Assembly: GCA_945950065.1 (NCBI GenBank)
Contig: CAMFGQ010000075.1
Location: forward strand, 1-6,736
Direction: 5' to 3'
Length of the DNA: 6,736 bases
Origin: an uncultured Clostridia bacterium
GTDB lineage: Bacteria; Bacillota; Clostridia; Peptostreptococcales; Acidaminobacteraceae
The translations under genes and the position numbers were made by a program. Below the pieces are notes generated by a model that had not been told where the DNA came from, ran no database searches, and saw only the letters and a list, made by a program, of their open reading frames with translations. Shown here one piece after another: positions 1 through 5,130 of the stretch. Every line of letters begins with the position of its first letter. Within the stretch, counting starts at the first letter, position 1.

Positions 1-13
1 TTTTTTTCTGGTT

Positions 14-19
14 TATAAT
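14..19 (+). promoter_or_regulatory. Candidate -10 element of the rpsU promoter
   Basis: A perfect TATAAT lies at 14-19, followed by G. Transcription would start near position 26, giving a leader of about 53 nt before rpsU. The matching -35 hexamer would lie to the left of the window, so only half of the promoter can be judged. The T-run at 1-7 may be the tail of an upstream terminator, which would fit a fresh promoter here, but its stem is not visible. Confidence 0.5.
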
Positions 20-30
20 GAACCGTGTTA

Positions 31-74
31 CTCCCAGTACCTATGGTACTAATCCTGGTAAAGAGAGGGGGGAG
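31..74 (+). promoter_or_regulatory. rpsU leader: hairpin and possible Shine-Dalgarno sequestration
   Basis: A perfect inverted repeat (AGTACC at 36-41, GGTACT at 45-50, 3-nt loop) sits in the presumed 5' untranslated region. Immediately 5' of it, CTCCC at 31-35 is exactly complementary to GGGAG at 70-74, inside the G-rich Shine-Dalgarno region at 67-74. Folding would place the hairpin inside a longer helix that masks the ribosome binding site. A competing pairing of CCAG (34-37) with CTGG (55-58) is also possible. The complementarity is visible in the sequence; regulation of bS21 synthesis by it is inference. Confidence 0.35.
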
Positions 75-78
75 AAGA

Positions 79-267
79 TTGACGGGTATTAAAGTACGAC
101 CAAACGAATCCATCGATAGTGCTCTTAAACGCTTTAAGAGAGAAACCTCTAAAGCAGGGCTTATGGCTGAGATCAAAAAACGTAAACACTATGAAAAACC
201 CAGTGTAAAACGTAAGAAGAGAATTGATGCTGCTAAGCGTAAGCGCAGAAAGAACAGCCGTGACTAA
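79..267 (+). CDS. rpsU: 30S ribosomal protein bS21
   Basis: This encodes bS21, a small basic protein of the 30S subunit platform near the 3' end of 16S rRNA. The 62-residue product has the family pattern throughout: NESIDSALKRFKRE near the N-terminus, then KAGL, KKRKHYEKPSVKRKK and a Lys/Arg-rich tail. It is slightly longer than the usual 57-60 residues because of a KRRKNSRD end. The start is taken as TTG at 79, because the purine-rich site at 67-74 lies just upstream and the protein then begins MTGIKVRPNES, like other bS21 proteins. In-frame ATGs at 25 and 43 would add a hydrophobic, non-homologous extension and lack a Shine-Dalgarno sequence. It is followed by yqeY, whose ribosome binding site overlaps the rpsU stop codon, the usual Firmicutes pairing. 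Confidence 0.95.
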   Translation: MTGIKVRPNESIDSALKRFKRETSKAGLMAEIKKRKHYEKPSVKRKKRIDAAKRKRRKNSRD

Positions 268-277
268 AGGAGTGGCT

Positions 278-724
278 ATGCAAGATAGATTGATGATGGA
301 TTTGAAGGAAGCGATGAAGGCAAAAGATACTCTTCGCAAAGATACCATAACTTTGCTTAGAAGTGCCATCAAGCAGATTGAGGTCGACGAGAGGCGTAGC
401 CTCGAAGAACCGGAGATTCTCCAGATTATCCAAAAACAAATAGGACAGCGCAAGAAAGCAATTGATGAGTTTAAAAAAGGCGCTCGTGAAGATCTTGTTC
501 AGCAAGCTCTTTCTGAGATTGCCATTCTTGAAACTTATCTTCCAGAACCTATGGGAGAAGAAGAGCTTCGTCTTGCACTGGAAGAGATTATAGCTTCTGA
601 AGGTGCCACAACCATGAAAGACATGGGAAAAATAATGGCCATTGCCTCGGAGCGTTTTGCCGGACAAGCTGATAAGGGACTGATGTCCCAAATTGTTCGC
701 GACAATCTATCAAAAGGTAAATGA
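278..724 (+). CDS. yqeY: GatB/YqeY family protein
   Basis: This is a 148-residue, mostly helical protein of the YqeY family, related to the C-terminal tRNA-binding region of the amidotransferase subunit GatB. Its precise role is not established. Family landmarks are visible: RKKAIDEFKKGAREDL at residues 58-73, YLPEPMGEEEL at 87-97, DMGKIM at 115-120 and GQADKGLMSQIV at 129-140. The start at ATG 278 is preferred because AAGGAG at 267-272 lies 5 nt upstream and the protein then has normal family length. An upstream in-frame start at 224 would sit inside rpsU and add 18 unrelated residues. The gap from the rpsU stop is only 10 nt, so the two genes are surely cotranscribed. An intrinsic terminator follows directly, closing the two-gene unit. 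Linkage to rpsU suggests a translation-related role, but this is inference. Confidence 0.93.
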   Translation: MQDRLMMDLKEAMKAKDTLRKDTITLLRSAIKQIEVDERRSLEEPEILQIIQKQIGQRKKAIDEFKKGAREDLVQQALSEIAILETYLPEPMGEEELRLALEEIIASEGATTMKDMGKIMAIASERFAGQADKGLMSQIVRDNLSKGK

Positions 725-750
725 TACCCGGTTTCGGGTATTATTTTTTT
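724..750 (+). terminator. Rho-independent terminator after yqeY
   Basis: A perfect 7-bp stem (ATACCCG at 724-730 pairing with CGGGTAT at 735-741) with a GTTT loop is followed at once by TATTTTTTT up to 750. This is a textbook intrinsic terminator. The first base of the stem is the last base of the yqeY stop codon, so a ribosome finishing yqeY would cover the 5' arm. It separates rpsU-yqeY from the phoH unit, though read-through may still feed phoH. Confidence 0.88.
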
Positions 751-760
751 GGCCTAATTG

Positions 761-769
761 TGCTATGAT
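761..769 (+). promoter_or_regulatory. Candidate extended -10 promoter for phoH
   Basis: The stretch at 759-769 reads TGTGCTATGAT with the preceding T, matching the Gram-positive extended -10 pattern (TG, one base, then TATGAT at 764-769, one mismatch to TATAAT). The -35 position about 17 nt upstream (741-746, TTATTT) is poor, as tolerated in extended -10 promoters. It follows the terminator directly, which supports a new transcription start. The predicted start, about 775-777, falls inside the phoH ribosome binding site, leaving a leader of only about 10 nt. This weakens the call. Confidence 0.4.
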
Positions 770-771
770 GT

Positions 772-779
772 AGGGGAGG
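772..779 (+). promoter_or_regulatory. Ribosome binding site deciding the phoH start
   Basis: AGGGGAGG at 772-779 stands 5 nt before ATG 785. This strong site selects ATG 785 over the in-frame TTG at 758, which has no comparable site and overlaps the candidate promoter. Confidence 0.8.
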
Positions 780-784
780 TATAT

Positions 785-1732
785 ATGGAAGAAAAAAGAG
801 CATTACACCCTGAAGTATCACCACAAACCATTTGTGGCAATTTTGATGAAAATATTAAAATTCTCCAAAACGCCCTAGGCGTTGAGATTTTTTTTGTAGG
901 AAATGATCTCCTCCTTCGAGGAAGTGAAGAATCCATCGCGATGACCAAGGAAGTTCTTGATGCCATGGAGAAATTAATTCTCTCTGGAAGTAAGGTAGAT
1001 CCTCAGAAACTAGAGTATTTACTCTATATGGCAAAAAAAGAGGACACCCAAGAACTCATTACCCTAGATCAAGAAGTTCTTCTCGCAACCCATAAGGGAA
1101 AATTAATCAAACCCAGAACAAAGGGACAATCAGTCTACTACAAGACCATTGAAAAGCATACCCTTACCTTTGGTATTGGTCCTGCTGGTACAGGAAAAAC
1201 CTTTCTTGCTGTGGCCATGGCTGCACGAGCCTTTCGCAACAAAGAGGTAAGTCGGATTATCATTACCCGTCCTGCCATTGAAGCAGGAGAGAAGCTGGGC
1301 TTCTTGCCTGGAGATCTGCAAGATAAAGTAGATCCCTATTTAAGACCACTCTATGACGCTTTAACCGACATCTTCGGTGGTGAAGCCTTTACACGCCTTA
1401 AAGAACGAGGCGTGATTGAAGTGGCTCCGCTTGCCTATATGAGGGGACGTACCCTAGACAGTAGTTTCATTATCTTGGATGAAGCCCAAAATACCACCAA
1501 AGAACAGATGAAAATGTTTCTGACTCGTTTTGGTCAAGAATCTAAAGTCGTGGTCAATGGTGACATTACCCAGATTGACCTTCCAGCAGGCCAGCAAAGT
1601 GGCCTTAGTCATGCTGTGGAGATTTTGAGGGACATTGATGAAATTGGAGTGGTGGAATTTGGCATTGAAGATGTCGTACGCCACCGCCTAGTGAAAAAGA
1701 TTTTGGCGCGCTATGAGGGACGCAATGATTGA
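785..1732 (+). CDS. phoH: PhoH family ATPase (PhoH-like protein)
   Basis: This is a 315-residue cytoplasmic P-loop ATPase of the PhoH family, a normal length for it. Residues 1-100 form the small N-terminal domain that precedes the ATPase core in this family. The core has Walker A GPAGTGKT at 132-139, the family signature ITRPAIEAGE at 160-169 followed by LGFLPGDLQDK, Walker B IILDEAQN at 229-236 and the sensor-like NGDITQID at 258-265. The protein is not truncated. Members are proposed RNA-dependent ATPases or helicases, and their gene is regularly next to ybeY, suggesting joint action in RNA processing. The exact substrate is unknown. The name comes from the E. coli phosphate-starvation gene and does not imply phosphate control here. 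The gene overlaps ybeY by 8 bp, so the two are translationally coupled. Confidence 0.95.
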   Translation: MEEKRALHPEVSPQTICGNFDENIKILQNALGVEIFFVGNDLLLRGSEESIAMTKEVLDAMEKLILSGSKVDPQKLEYLLYMAKKEDTQELITLDQEVLLATHKGKLIKPRTKGQSVYYKTIEKHTLTFGIGPAGTGKTFLAVAMAARAFRNKEVSRIIITRPAIEAGEKLGFLPGDLQDKVDPYLRPLYDALTDIFGGEAFTRLKERGVIEVAPLAYMRGRTLDSSFIILDEAQNTTKEQMKMFLTRFGQESKVVVNGDITQIDLPAGQQSGLSHAVEILRDIDEIGVVEFGIEDVVRHRLVKKILARYEGRND

Positions 1733-2192
1733 ACTCTATCTTGAAGGTGAAAGCATCCTGAAGGAAGAAGAATTAGAGGACTTAAAGCGTGCTCTATATG
1801 GAGTTTTTGCGCTTGAAGGGCTTGCAGGTCCAGGGGAGCTATCCATTAGCTTTGTCGATTCTGATGAGATTCGTGAACTAAATCACGCATATCGGGGTAA
1901 AGATGAAGCAACCGATGTGCTAAGCTTTCCTCAAGAGGAAAGTCTTGAAGCTTTGAAAAAACAAAGTTATCAAGTCTTAGGTGATATCGTCATCAACATG
2001 GATCGTGTTCGTCAGCAGGCTGATGAATTCGGTCATAGTTTGCGTAGAGAGCTTGTTTATCTCTCTCTTCATAGTTTCTACCATCTTCTCGGTTATGACC
2101 ATGAAGAGGAAGAAGAGAAAAAGCATATGCGCATTAAAGAAGAAGAAGCCTATCAGTACTTTTTAAAACAAGGAGGAGAGGATGAGAATTGA
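1725..2192 (+). CDS. ybeY: Endoribonuclease YbeY (16S rRNA maturation)
   Basis: YbeY is a zinc-dependent endoribonuclease linked to 16S rRNA 3'-end maturation and 70S quality control. The 155-residue product carries NHAYRGKDEATDVLSFP at 53-69, GDIVI at 86-90 and the metal site HSFYHLLGYDH at 116-126. All three ligand histidines are in place (116, 120, 126). The family motif usually reads H-G-x-L-H, so Ser at 117 and Tyr at 119 are mild departures. The start is taken at ATG 1725: GAGG at 1715-1718 is well spaced from it and the protein then opens MIELYLEG, like relatives. ATG 1713 would add four residues and has poorer spacing. The C-terminus is an acidic/lysine helix (EEEEEKKHMRIKEEE). It overlaps phoH by 8 bp and cdd by 11 bp. 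Confidence 0.95.
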   Translation: MIELYLEGESILKEEELEDLKRALYGVFALEGLAGPGELSISFVDSDEIRELNHAYRGKDEATDVLSFPQEESLEALKKQSYQVLGDIVINMDRVRQQADEFGHSLRRELVYLSLHSFYHLLGYDHEEEEEKKHMRIKEEEAYQYFLKQGGEDEN

Positions 2193-2568
2193 AGATTTGA
2201 TTGAAGCAGCACGTGAGGCTCAAAAGAATGCCTATGTGCCCTACTCAAACTTTCCTGTAGGGGCTGCAATCCTAACGGAAAGTGGACGCGTCTTTACTGG
2301 AAGCAATATTGAATCAGCCTCCTATGGTGCTACCATTTGTGCAGAACGTGTGGCCATTTCAAAAGCTGTTAGTGAGGGCTATTTAAGTTTTACCCACCTT
2401 GCAGTTGTGGGACCTGATGACTTTATCTATCCTTGTGGAATCTGTAGACAAGTCATTATGGAGTTTGGCCCCAAGGCTAGGATTATCGTAGCAGGGAAGG
2501 AAGACTATGCACTCTATAATGCAGAAGATCTTCTACCCTATGCTTTTACTGGAAAGGATCTCAAGTGA
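2182..2568 (+). CDS. cdd: Cytidine deaminase
   Basis: This enzyme hydrolytically deaminates cytidine and deoxycytidine to uridine and deoxyuridine in pyrimidine salvage. At 128 residues it belongs to the small homotetrameric, zinc-containing class. The substrate loop YVPYSNFPVGAA is at 18-29. The catalytic zinc site has C53-A54-E55 (Glu55 the proton shuttle) and PCGICRQ at 84-90, with C85 and C88 as the other ligands. All catalytic residues are present. AAGGAGGAG at 2170-2178, inside the end of ybeY, is a strong ribosome binding site fixing ATG 2182. The gene overlaps ybeY by 11 bp and era by 4 bp. Its place between ybeY and era is conserved in many Firmicutes; in B. subtilis dgkA lies between ybeY and cdd and is absent here. 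Confidence 0.96.
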   Translation: MRIEDLIEAAREAQKNAYVPYSNFPVGAAILTESGRVFTGSNIESASYGATICAERVAISKAVSEGYLSFTHLAVVGPDDFIYPCGICRQVIMEFGPKARIIVAGKEDYALYNAEDLLPYAFTGKDLK

Positions 2569-3440
2569 AATCAGGTTTTGTAGCCATTGTCGGGCGTGCC
2601 AATGTAGGAAAAAGTACCTTAATCAATGCTTTAGTAGGAGAGAAAATCTCCATTGTTAGCAGTAAGAGTCAAACAACGCGCCATAACATTCAAGGCATTG
2701 TGACAGAGGAAAGGGGGCAGATCGTCTTTGTCGACACCCCTGGTATGCACCGACCCAAAAATAAATTAGATGATTACATGATTGAGCGCATCAATGAATC
2801 TTTAGTGGATATGGATGTGCTACTTTTCATGGTTGATATTTCTGTAGGAATTGGACCTGGAGATGTCTTTATGGCAAAGAAACTCCCTCCCAATGTTCCA
2901 AAAATGCTCCTCCTCAACAAAATCGATCTCATTGATGAGGAGACACTCTTTGAACATAAAAAGCAGATTGGCGAATTAGGCGAGTTTGATCGTGTCCTGG
3001 CCATCAGCGCACTCAATGAAAAAACAGTGGTTGGGATCTTGGATCTACTCTTTGAATTACTTCCTGAAGGACCACAGTACTATCCATCTGATGTCAGTAG
3101 CAACATGTCCAATGAAGTCTTGATTTCCGAAGTCATTCGGGAAAAAGCCATGCACTATTTAGACGAAGAAATACCCCATGGCATTGCCGTTGTGGTAGAG
3201 GAGTTCCATCAAGAAGAGAAGGGACTTTATATCTCTGCCACCATCATCGTCGAAAAAGACTCCCATAAAGGCATCGTCATCGGCAAGGGTGGACGAAAAC
3301 TTAAGGGCATCGGGAAGGCTGCAAGAGAAGAACTCAGTTTACTCCTTGGTCAGCCCATCTATATGGAGCTCTGGGTAAAGGTGCGAAAAGGTTGGCGTCA
3401 AAGTAGCCACTATCTTGAGGAATACGGCTATCGAAAATGA
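2565..3440 (+). CDS. era: GTPase Era (30S assembly)
   Basis: Era is an essential-class GTPase that binds the 3' end of 16S rRNA and assists 30S subunit assembly. The 291-residue product is full length. The GTPase domain has G1 GRANVGKST at 10-18, a switch I region with SQTTRHNIQG at 35-44, G3 DTPG at 57-60, G4 NKID at 118-121 and G5 SAL at 148-150. The linker carries SEVIREKAM and EEIPHGIAV. The KH RNA-binding domain has HKGIVIGKGGRKLKGIG at 234-250, including the GxxG loop, and ends with VKVRKGWRQS. Family members mostly have Pro where Ala12 stands in G1, a minor change. The start is GTG 2565, overlapping the cdd stop (GTGA), with AAAGGA at 2553-2558 upstream. Neighbouring ybeY and phoH share the 16S rRNA theme. 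Confidence 0.97.
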   Translation: MKSGFVAIVGRANVGKSTLINALVGEKISIVSSKSQTTRHNIQGIVTEERGQIVFVDTPGMHRPKNKLDDYMIERINESLVDMDVLLFMVDISVGIGPGDVFMAKKLPPNVPKMLLLNKIDLIDEETLFEHKKQIGELGEFDRVLAISALNEKTVVGILDLLFELLPEGPQYYPSDVSSNMSNEVLISEVIREKAMHYLDEEIPHGIAVVVEEFHQEEKGLYISATIIVEKDSHKGIVIGKGGRKLKGIGKAAREELSLLLGQPIYMELWVKVRKGWRQSSHYLEEYGYRK

Positions 3441-4147
3441 GACTTGTTGAACTGGAAGCTGTTGTCTTACAAAGAAAAAGGATCAACACTCAGGACTGTT
3501 ACCTAACCCTGTTTTCAAGGCAGATGGGACGAGTGGACGTTTTTGCACGTAATGCCAATCATCCTAAAAGCCCTCTAACCAGTGGTTCCAGTCCTTTTTC
3601 TTATGGACTCTATCAGGTTAGTGGAAAAGGAAGTCTTCAGCTACGGAGCATTGAGCTCAAGGAGAGTTTCTATGGTCTGAGAGAGAATTTTGAGAGCATG
3701 CTTATGGGGTCGTTTTTCTCAAAACTTATGCTCAGCTTCTTTCAGGAAAAACAGGTCAGTCAAACTGCCTTTGAACTCTTTGTCAACATGCTGACCTTAC
3801 TCCAAAAGTTTCCCGTCTACAAAGAAAAACTCTTGGTTTATTTTGAGGCTCATTTAATTGAGATTCAAGGGATTCAGCCCGATCTCTCCTGTGTAAAGGA
3901 GGGTGATGAAGGGTATTATCTGTCCATGGAGACGGGTGAAGCCATCAGGGCACAAGGTAAAGATGAAACCAAGGAGCTTTTGCTTTGGAAAGCAGCTTTA
4001 GAAATGAATCTTTCCACCTTTCTAAATCATCCATGGGATGAGGACCTCCTGGAGAAAACCTGGAGGATGATGGAAAACTATCTTCACCTACATTTGGGTG
4101 TAGATGTGCCCACACTACATCGTGAATTATCTGATTACATGACTTAA
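3437..4147 (+). CDS. recO: DNA repair protein RecO, zinc finger lost
   Basis: RecO works with RecR and RecF in loading RecA on SSB-coated single-stranded DNA and in strand annealing. The 236-residue product fits the family: an N-terminal OB-fold (residues 1-80, with LTLFSRQMGRVDVFARNAN and SPFSYGLYQVSGKGSL) followed by a helical C-terminal domain. Immediate position after era is a strong family cue. Many Firmicutes RecO proteins carry a four-cysteine zinc finger in the C-terminal domain. Here the corresponding region (about 147-172, GIQPDLSCVKEGDEGYY) keeps only Cys152, and the sole other cysteine in the protein is Cys21, so a Cys4 site cannot form. The E. coli protein also lacks it, so function is plausible. 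The start overlaps the era stop (ATGA), and the nearest purine-rich stretch is about 16 nt upstream, so translation probably depends on coupling to era. Confidence 0.9.
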   Translation: MRLVELEAVVLQRKRINTQDCYLTLFSRQMGRVDVFARNANHPKSPLTSGSSPFSYGLYQVSGKGSLQLRSIELKESFYGLRENFESMLMGSFFSKLMLSFFQEKQVSQTAFELFVNMLTLLQKFPVYKEKLLVYFEAHLIEIQGIQPDLSCVKEGDEGYYLSMETGEAIRAQGKDETKELLLWKAALEMNLSTFLNHPWDEDLLEKTWRMMENYLHLHLGVDVPTLHRELSDYMT

Positions 4148-4152
4148 GGAGG
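4146..4152 (+). promoter_or_regulatory. Ribosome binding site deciding the start of the repeat-protein gene
   Basis: AAGGAGG at 4146-4152 starts within the recO stop codon. Two ATG codons follow in frame, at 4155 and 4158. GGAGG lies 5 nt from ATG 4158 but only 2 nt from ATG 4155, so 4158 is preferred. The difference is a single Met. Confidence 0.7.
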
Positions 4153-4157
4153 AAATG

Positions 4158-5111
4158 ATGAAAAATATCACATTGGAAATGATTGATGAATTTATGGAAG
4201 CAACTGGAATGGACTTTGAAGCAGCCCGGGCCTATCTCCTTGCTGCAGATGGAGAAATGGAACTTGCTGTAGAGGCTGCCCAAAATAAACACCAGGGCTA
4301 TGCCAAAACCCATTTAGATAAACTCCTTGAGTTCATTAATGAACTTCTCAAGAAGGGTCAATTGGTACGGATCATTGTTCGTAAGGATGAGCAGGTGAAG
4401 CTTGACATCCCTGTTAGTTTTGGAATCGTTGGCGTCTTCCTAGCTAAGTTTCTCTCTGTAGCAGCCTTTGGTGGTGCACTACTCACAGGTCACTCCATTA
4501 CCCTAGAGAAAAAAGATGGCCAGATTATTGATGTAAGAGAAATGCTGGATAAAGCTATTGAGAAGGCAAAAGAAACAGGCGAAGATCTCGGTGCCACCCT
4601 GCGAAAAGGTGCCAAGGAAGCAGAAGACTTTGCTTATGATGTAAAAGATAAAGTCAAAGATGTGGCTGGAAAAGCCAAGAAAGAATTTGACGAAGAAAAA
4701 GAAGACTTCAAAGAAGAGTTTGAAGAAGTAAAAGAAGATCTAAAGGATAAATTAGAAGATTTAAAAGGCAAGGCAGAAGATGCTAAAGAAGATGTGAAGG
4801 ACAAAGCAGAAGACGTCAAAGAAGATGTAAAAGATAAAGCTGAAGATATGAAAGATAAAGCAGAAGATGTCAAGAAAGACCTTGAAGACAAAGTAGCTGA
4901 TGTCAAGGAAAAAGCAGAAGACAAAGCTAAGGATGCAAAGGAAAAAGCTGAAAACATCTCTGAAGATGTCAAAGACACAGCTAAAAATGTCAAAGAGGAA
5001 GTAGAAAAAGCTGGAATAGAAGTTCAGAAAGACGTCAAAGATGCCAGTAAAGAAGTAAAGAAAGAAGCAAAAGAACTGGCTGAAGATGTTAAAGAAGAAC
5101 TCAATCAATAA
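4158..5111 (+). CDS. UBA-like/DUF4342 protein with long LEA-like repeat tail
   Basis: The function is unknown. The 317-residue protein has three parts. Residues about 4-43 resemble the UBA/TS-N three-helix fold (MIDEFMEATGMDFEAARAYL, then DGEMELAVEAA). Residues about 52-118 look like a DUF4342 domain: basic RIIVRKDEQVKLDIPVSFG, a hydrophobic stretch at 86-109 and TGHSITLEKKDG. From about 128 to the end there is a highly charged, repetitive, helix-prone tail. It has no proline or cysteine, and no aromatic residue after position 188. KDKAED-type units recur at 11- and 7-residue steps, as in LEA_4, YtxH-like or apolipoprotein-like amphipathic helices. No signal peptide is evident, so it is probably cytoplasmic and perhaps membrane-associated through the hydrophobic segment or tail. 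It sits 10 nt after recO and 19 nt before glyQS, within the operon. Domain names are from pattern recognition, not a search. Confidence 0.75.
   Translation: MKNITLEMIDEFMEATGMDFEAARAYLLAADGEMELAVEAAQNKHQGYAKTHLDKLLEFINELLKKGQLVRIIVRKDEQVKLDIPVSFGIVGVFLAKFLSVAAFGGALLTGHSITLEKKDGQIIDVREMLDKAIEKAKETGEDLGATLRKGAKEAEDFAYDVKDKVKDVAGKAKKEFDEEKEDFKEEFEEVKEDLKDKLEDLKGKAEDAKEDVKDKAEDVKEDVKDKAEDMKDKAEDVKKDLEDKVADVKEKAEDKAKDAKEKAENISEDVKDTAKNVKEEVEKAGIEVQKDVKDASKEVKKEAKELAEDVKEELNQ
4758..4952 (+). repeat. Degenerate 33-bp (11-codon) in-frame repeats
   Basis: Three head-to-tail 33-bp units are clearest at 4758-4790, 4791-4823 and 4824-4856, encoding DLKGKAEDAKE, DVKDKAEDVKE and DVKDKAEDMKD. Less regular units continue to about 4952 (KAEDVKKDLED, KVADVKEKAED, KAKDAKEKAE), with a 7-residue step breaking the 11-residue register near 4845. 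Adjacent DNA units differ at about 8 of 33 bases by hand count, largely at third codon positions, so the peptide repeat is better conserved than the DNA. Confidence 0.8.
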
Positions 5112-5118
5112 AATCATT

Positions 5119-5126
5119 AGAGGAGG
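5119..5126 (+). promoter_or_regulatory. Ribosome binding site deciding the glyQS start
   Basis: AGAGGAGG at 5119-5126 lies 4 nt before ATG 5131. It rules out the in-frame upstream start at 5086, which is inside the preceding gene, and favours 5131 over the in-frame ATG at 5140. Confidence 0.8.
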
Positions 5127-5130
5127 CAAC

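Noticed and set aside
1..7. T-run as a terminator of an upstream gene
   Set aside because: The stem would lie outside the window, so it cannot be called as a feature.
25..78. Upstream in-frame extension of rpsU (ATG 25 or 43)
   Set aside because: The added hydrophobic residues do not resemble bS21, neither ATG has a Shine-Dalgarno sequence, and the best site (67-74) serves TTG 79.
49..691. Reverse-strand open frames at 49-453 and 233-691
   Set aside because: They lie opposite rpsU and yqeY, which are strongly supported, and show no recognisable domain or start context.
1981..2166. Small + strand frame inside ybeY
   Set aside because: Out-of-frame shadow of the acidic/lysine codons at the ybeY 3' end; no ribosome binding site and low-complexity product.
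3945..4313. Reverse-strand 122-codon frame across the recO/repeat-protein junction
   Set aside because: It would span the strong ribosome binding site and start of the next gene, and its product resembles nothing known to me.
4758..4952. CRISPR-like or intergenic tandem array
   Set aside because: The repeats are in frame, contiguous without spacers, and vary at third codon positions; they are a coding repeat.
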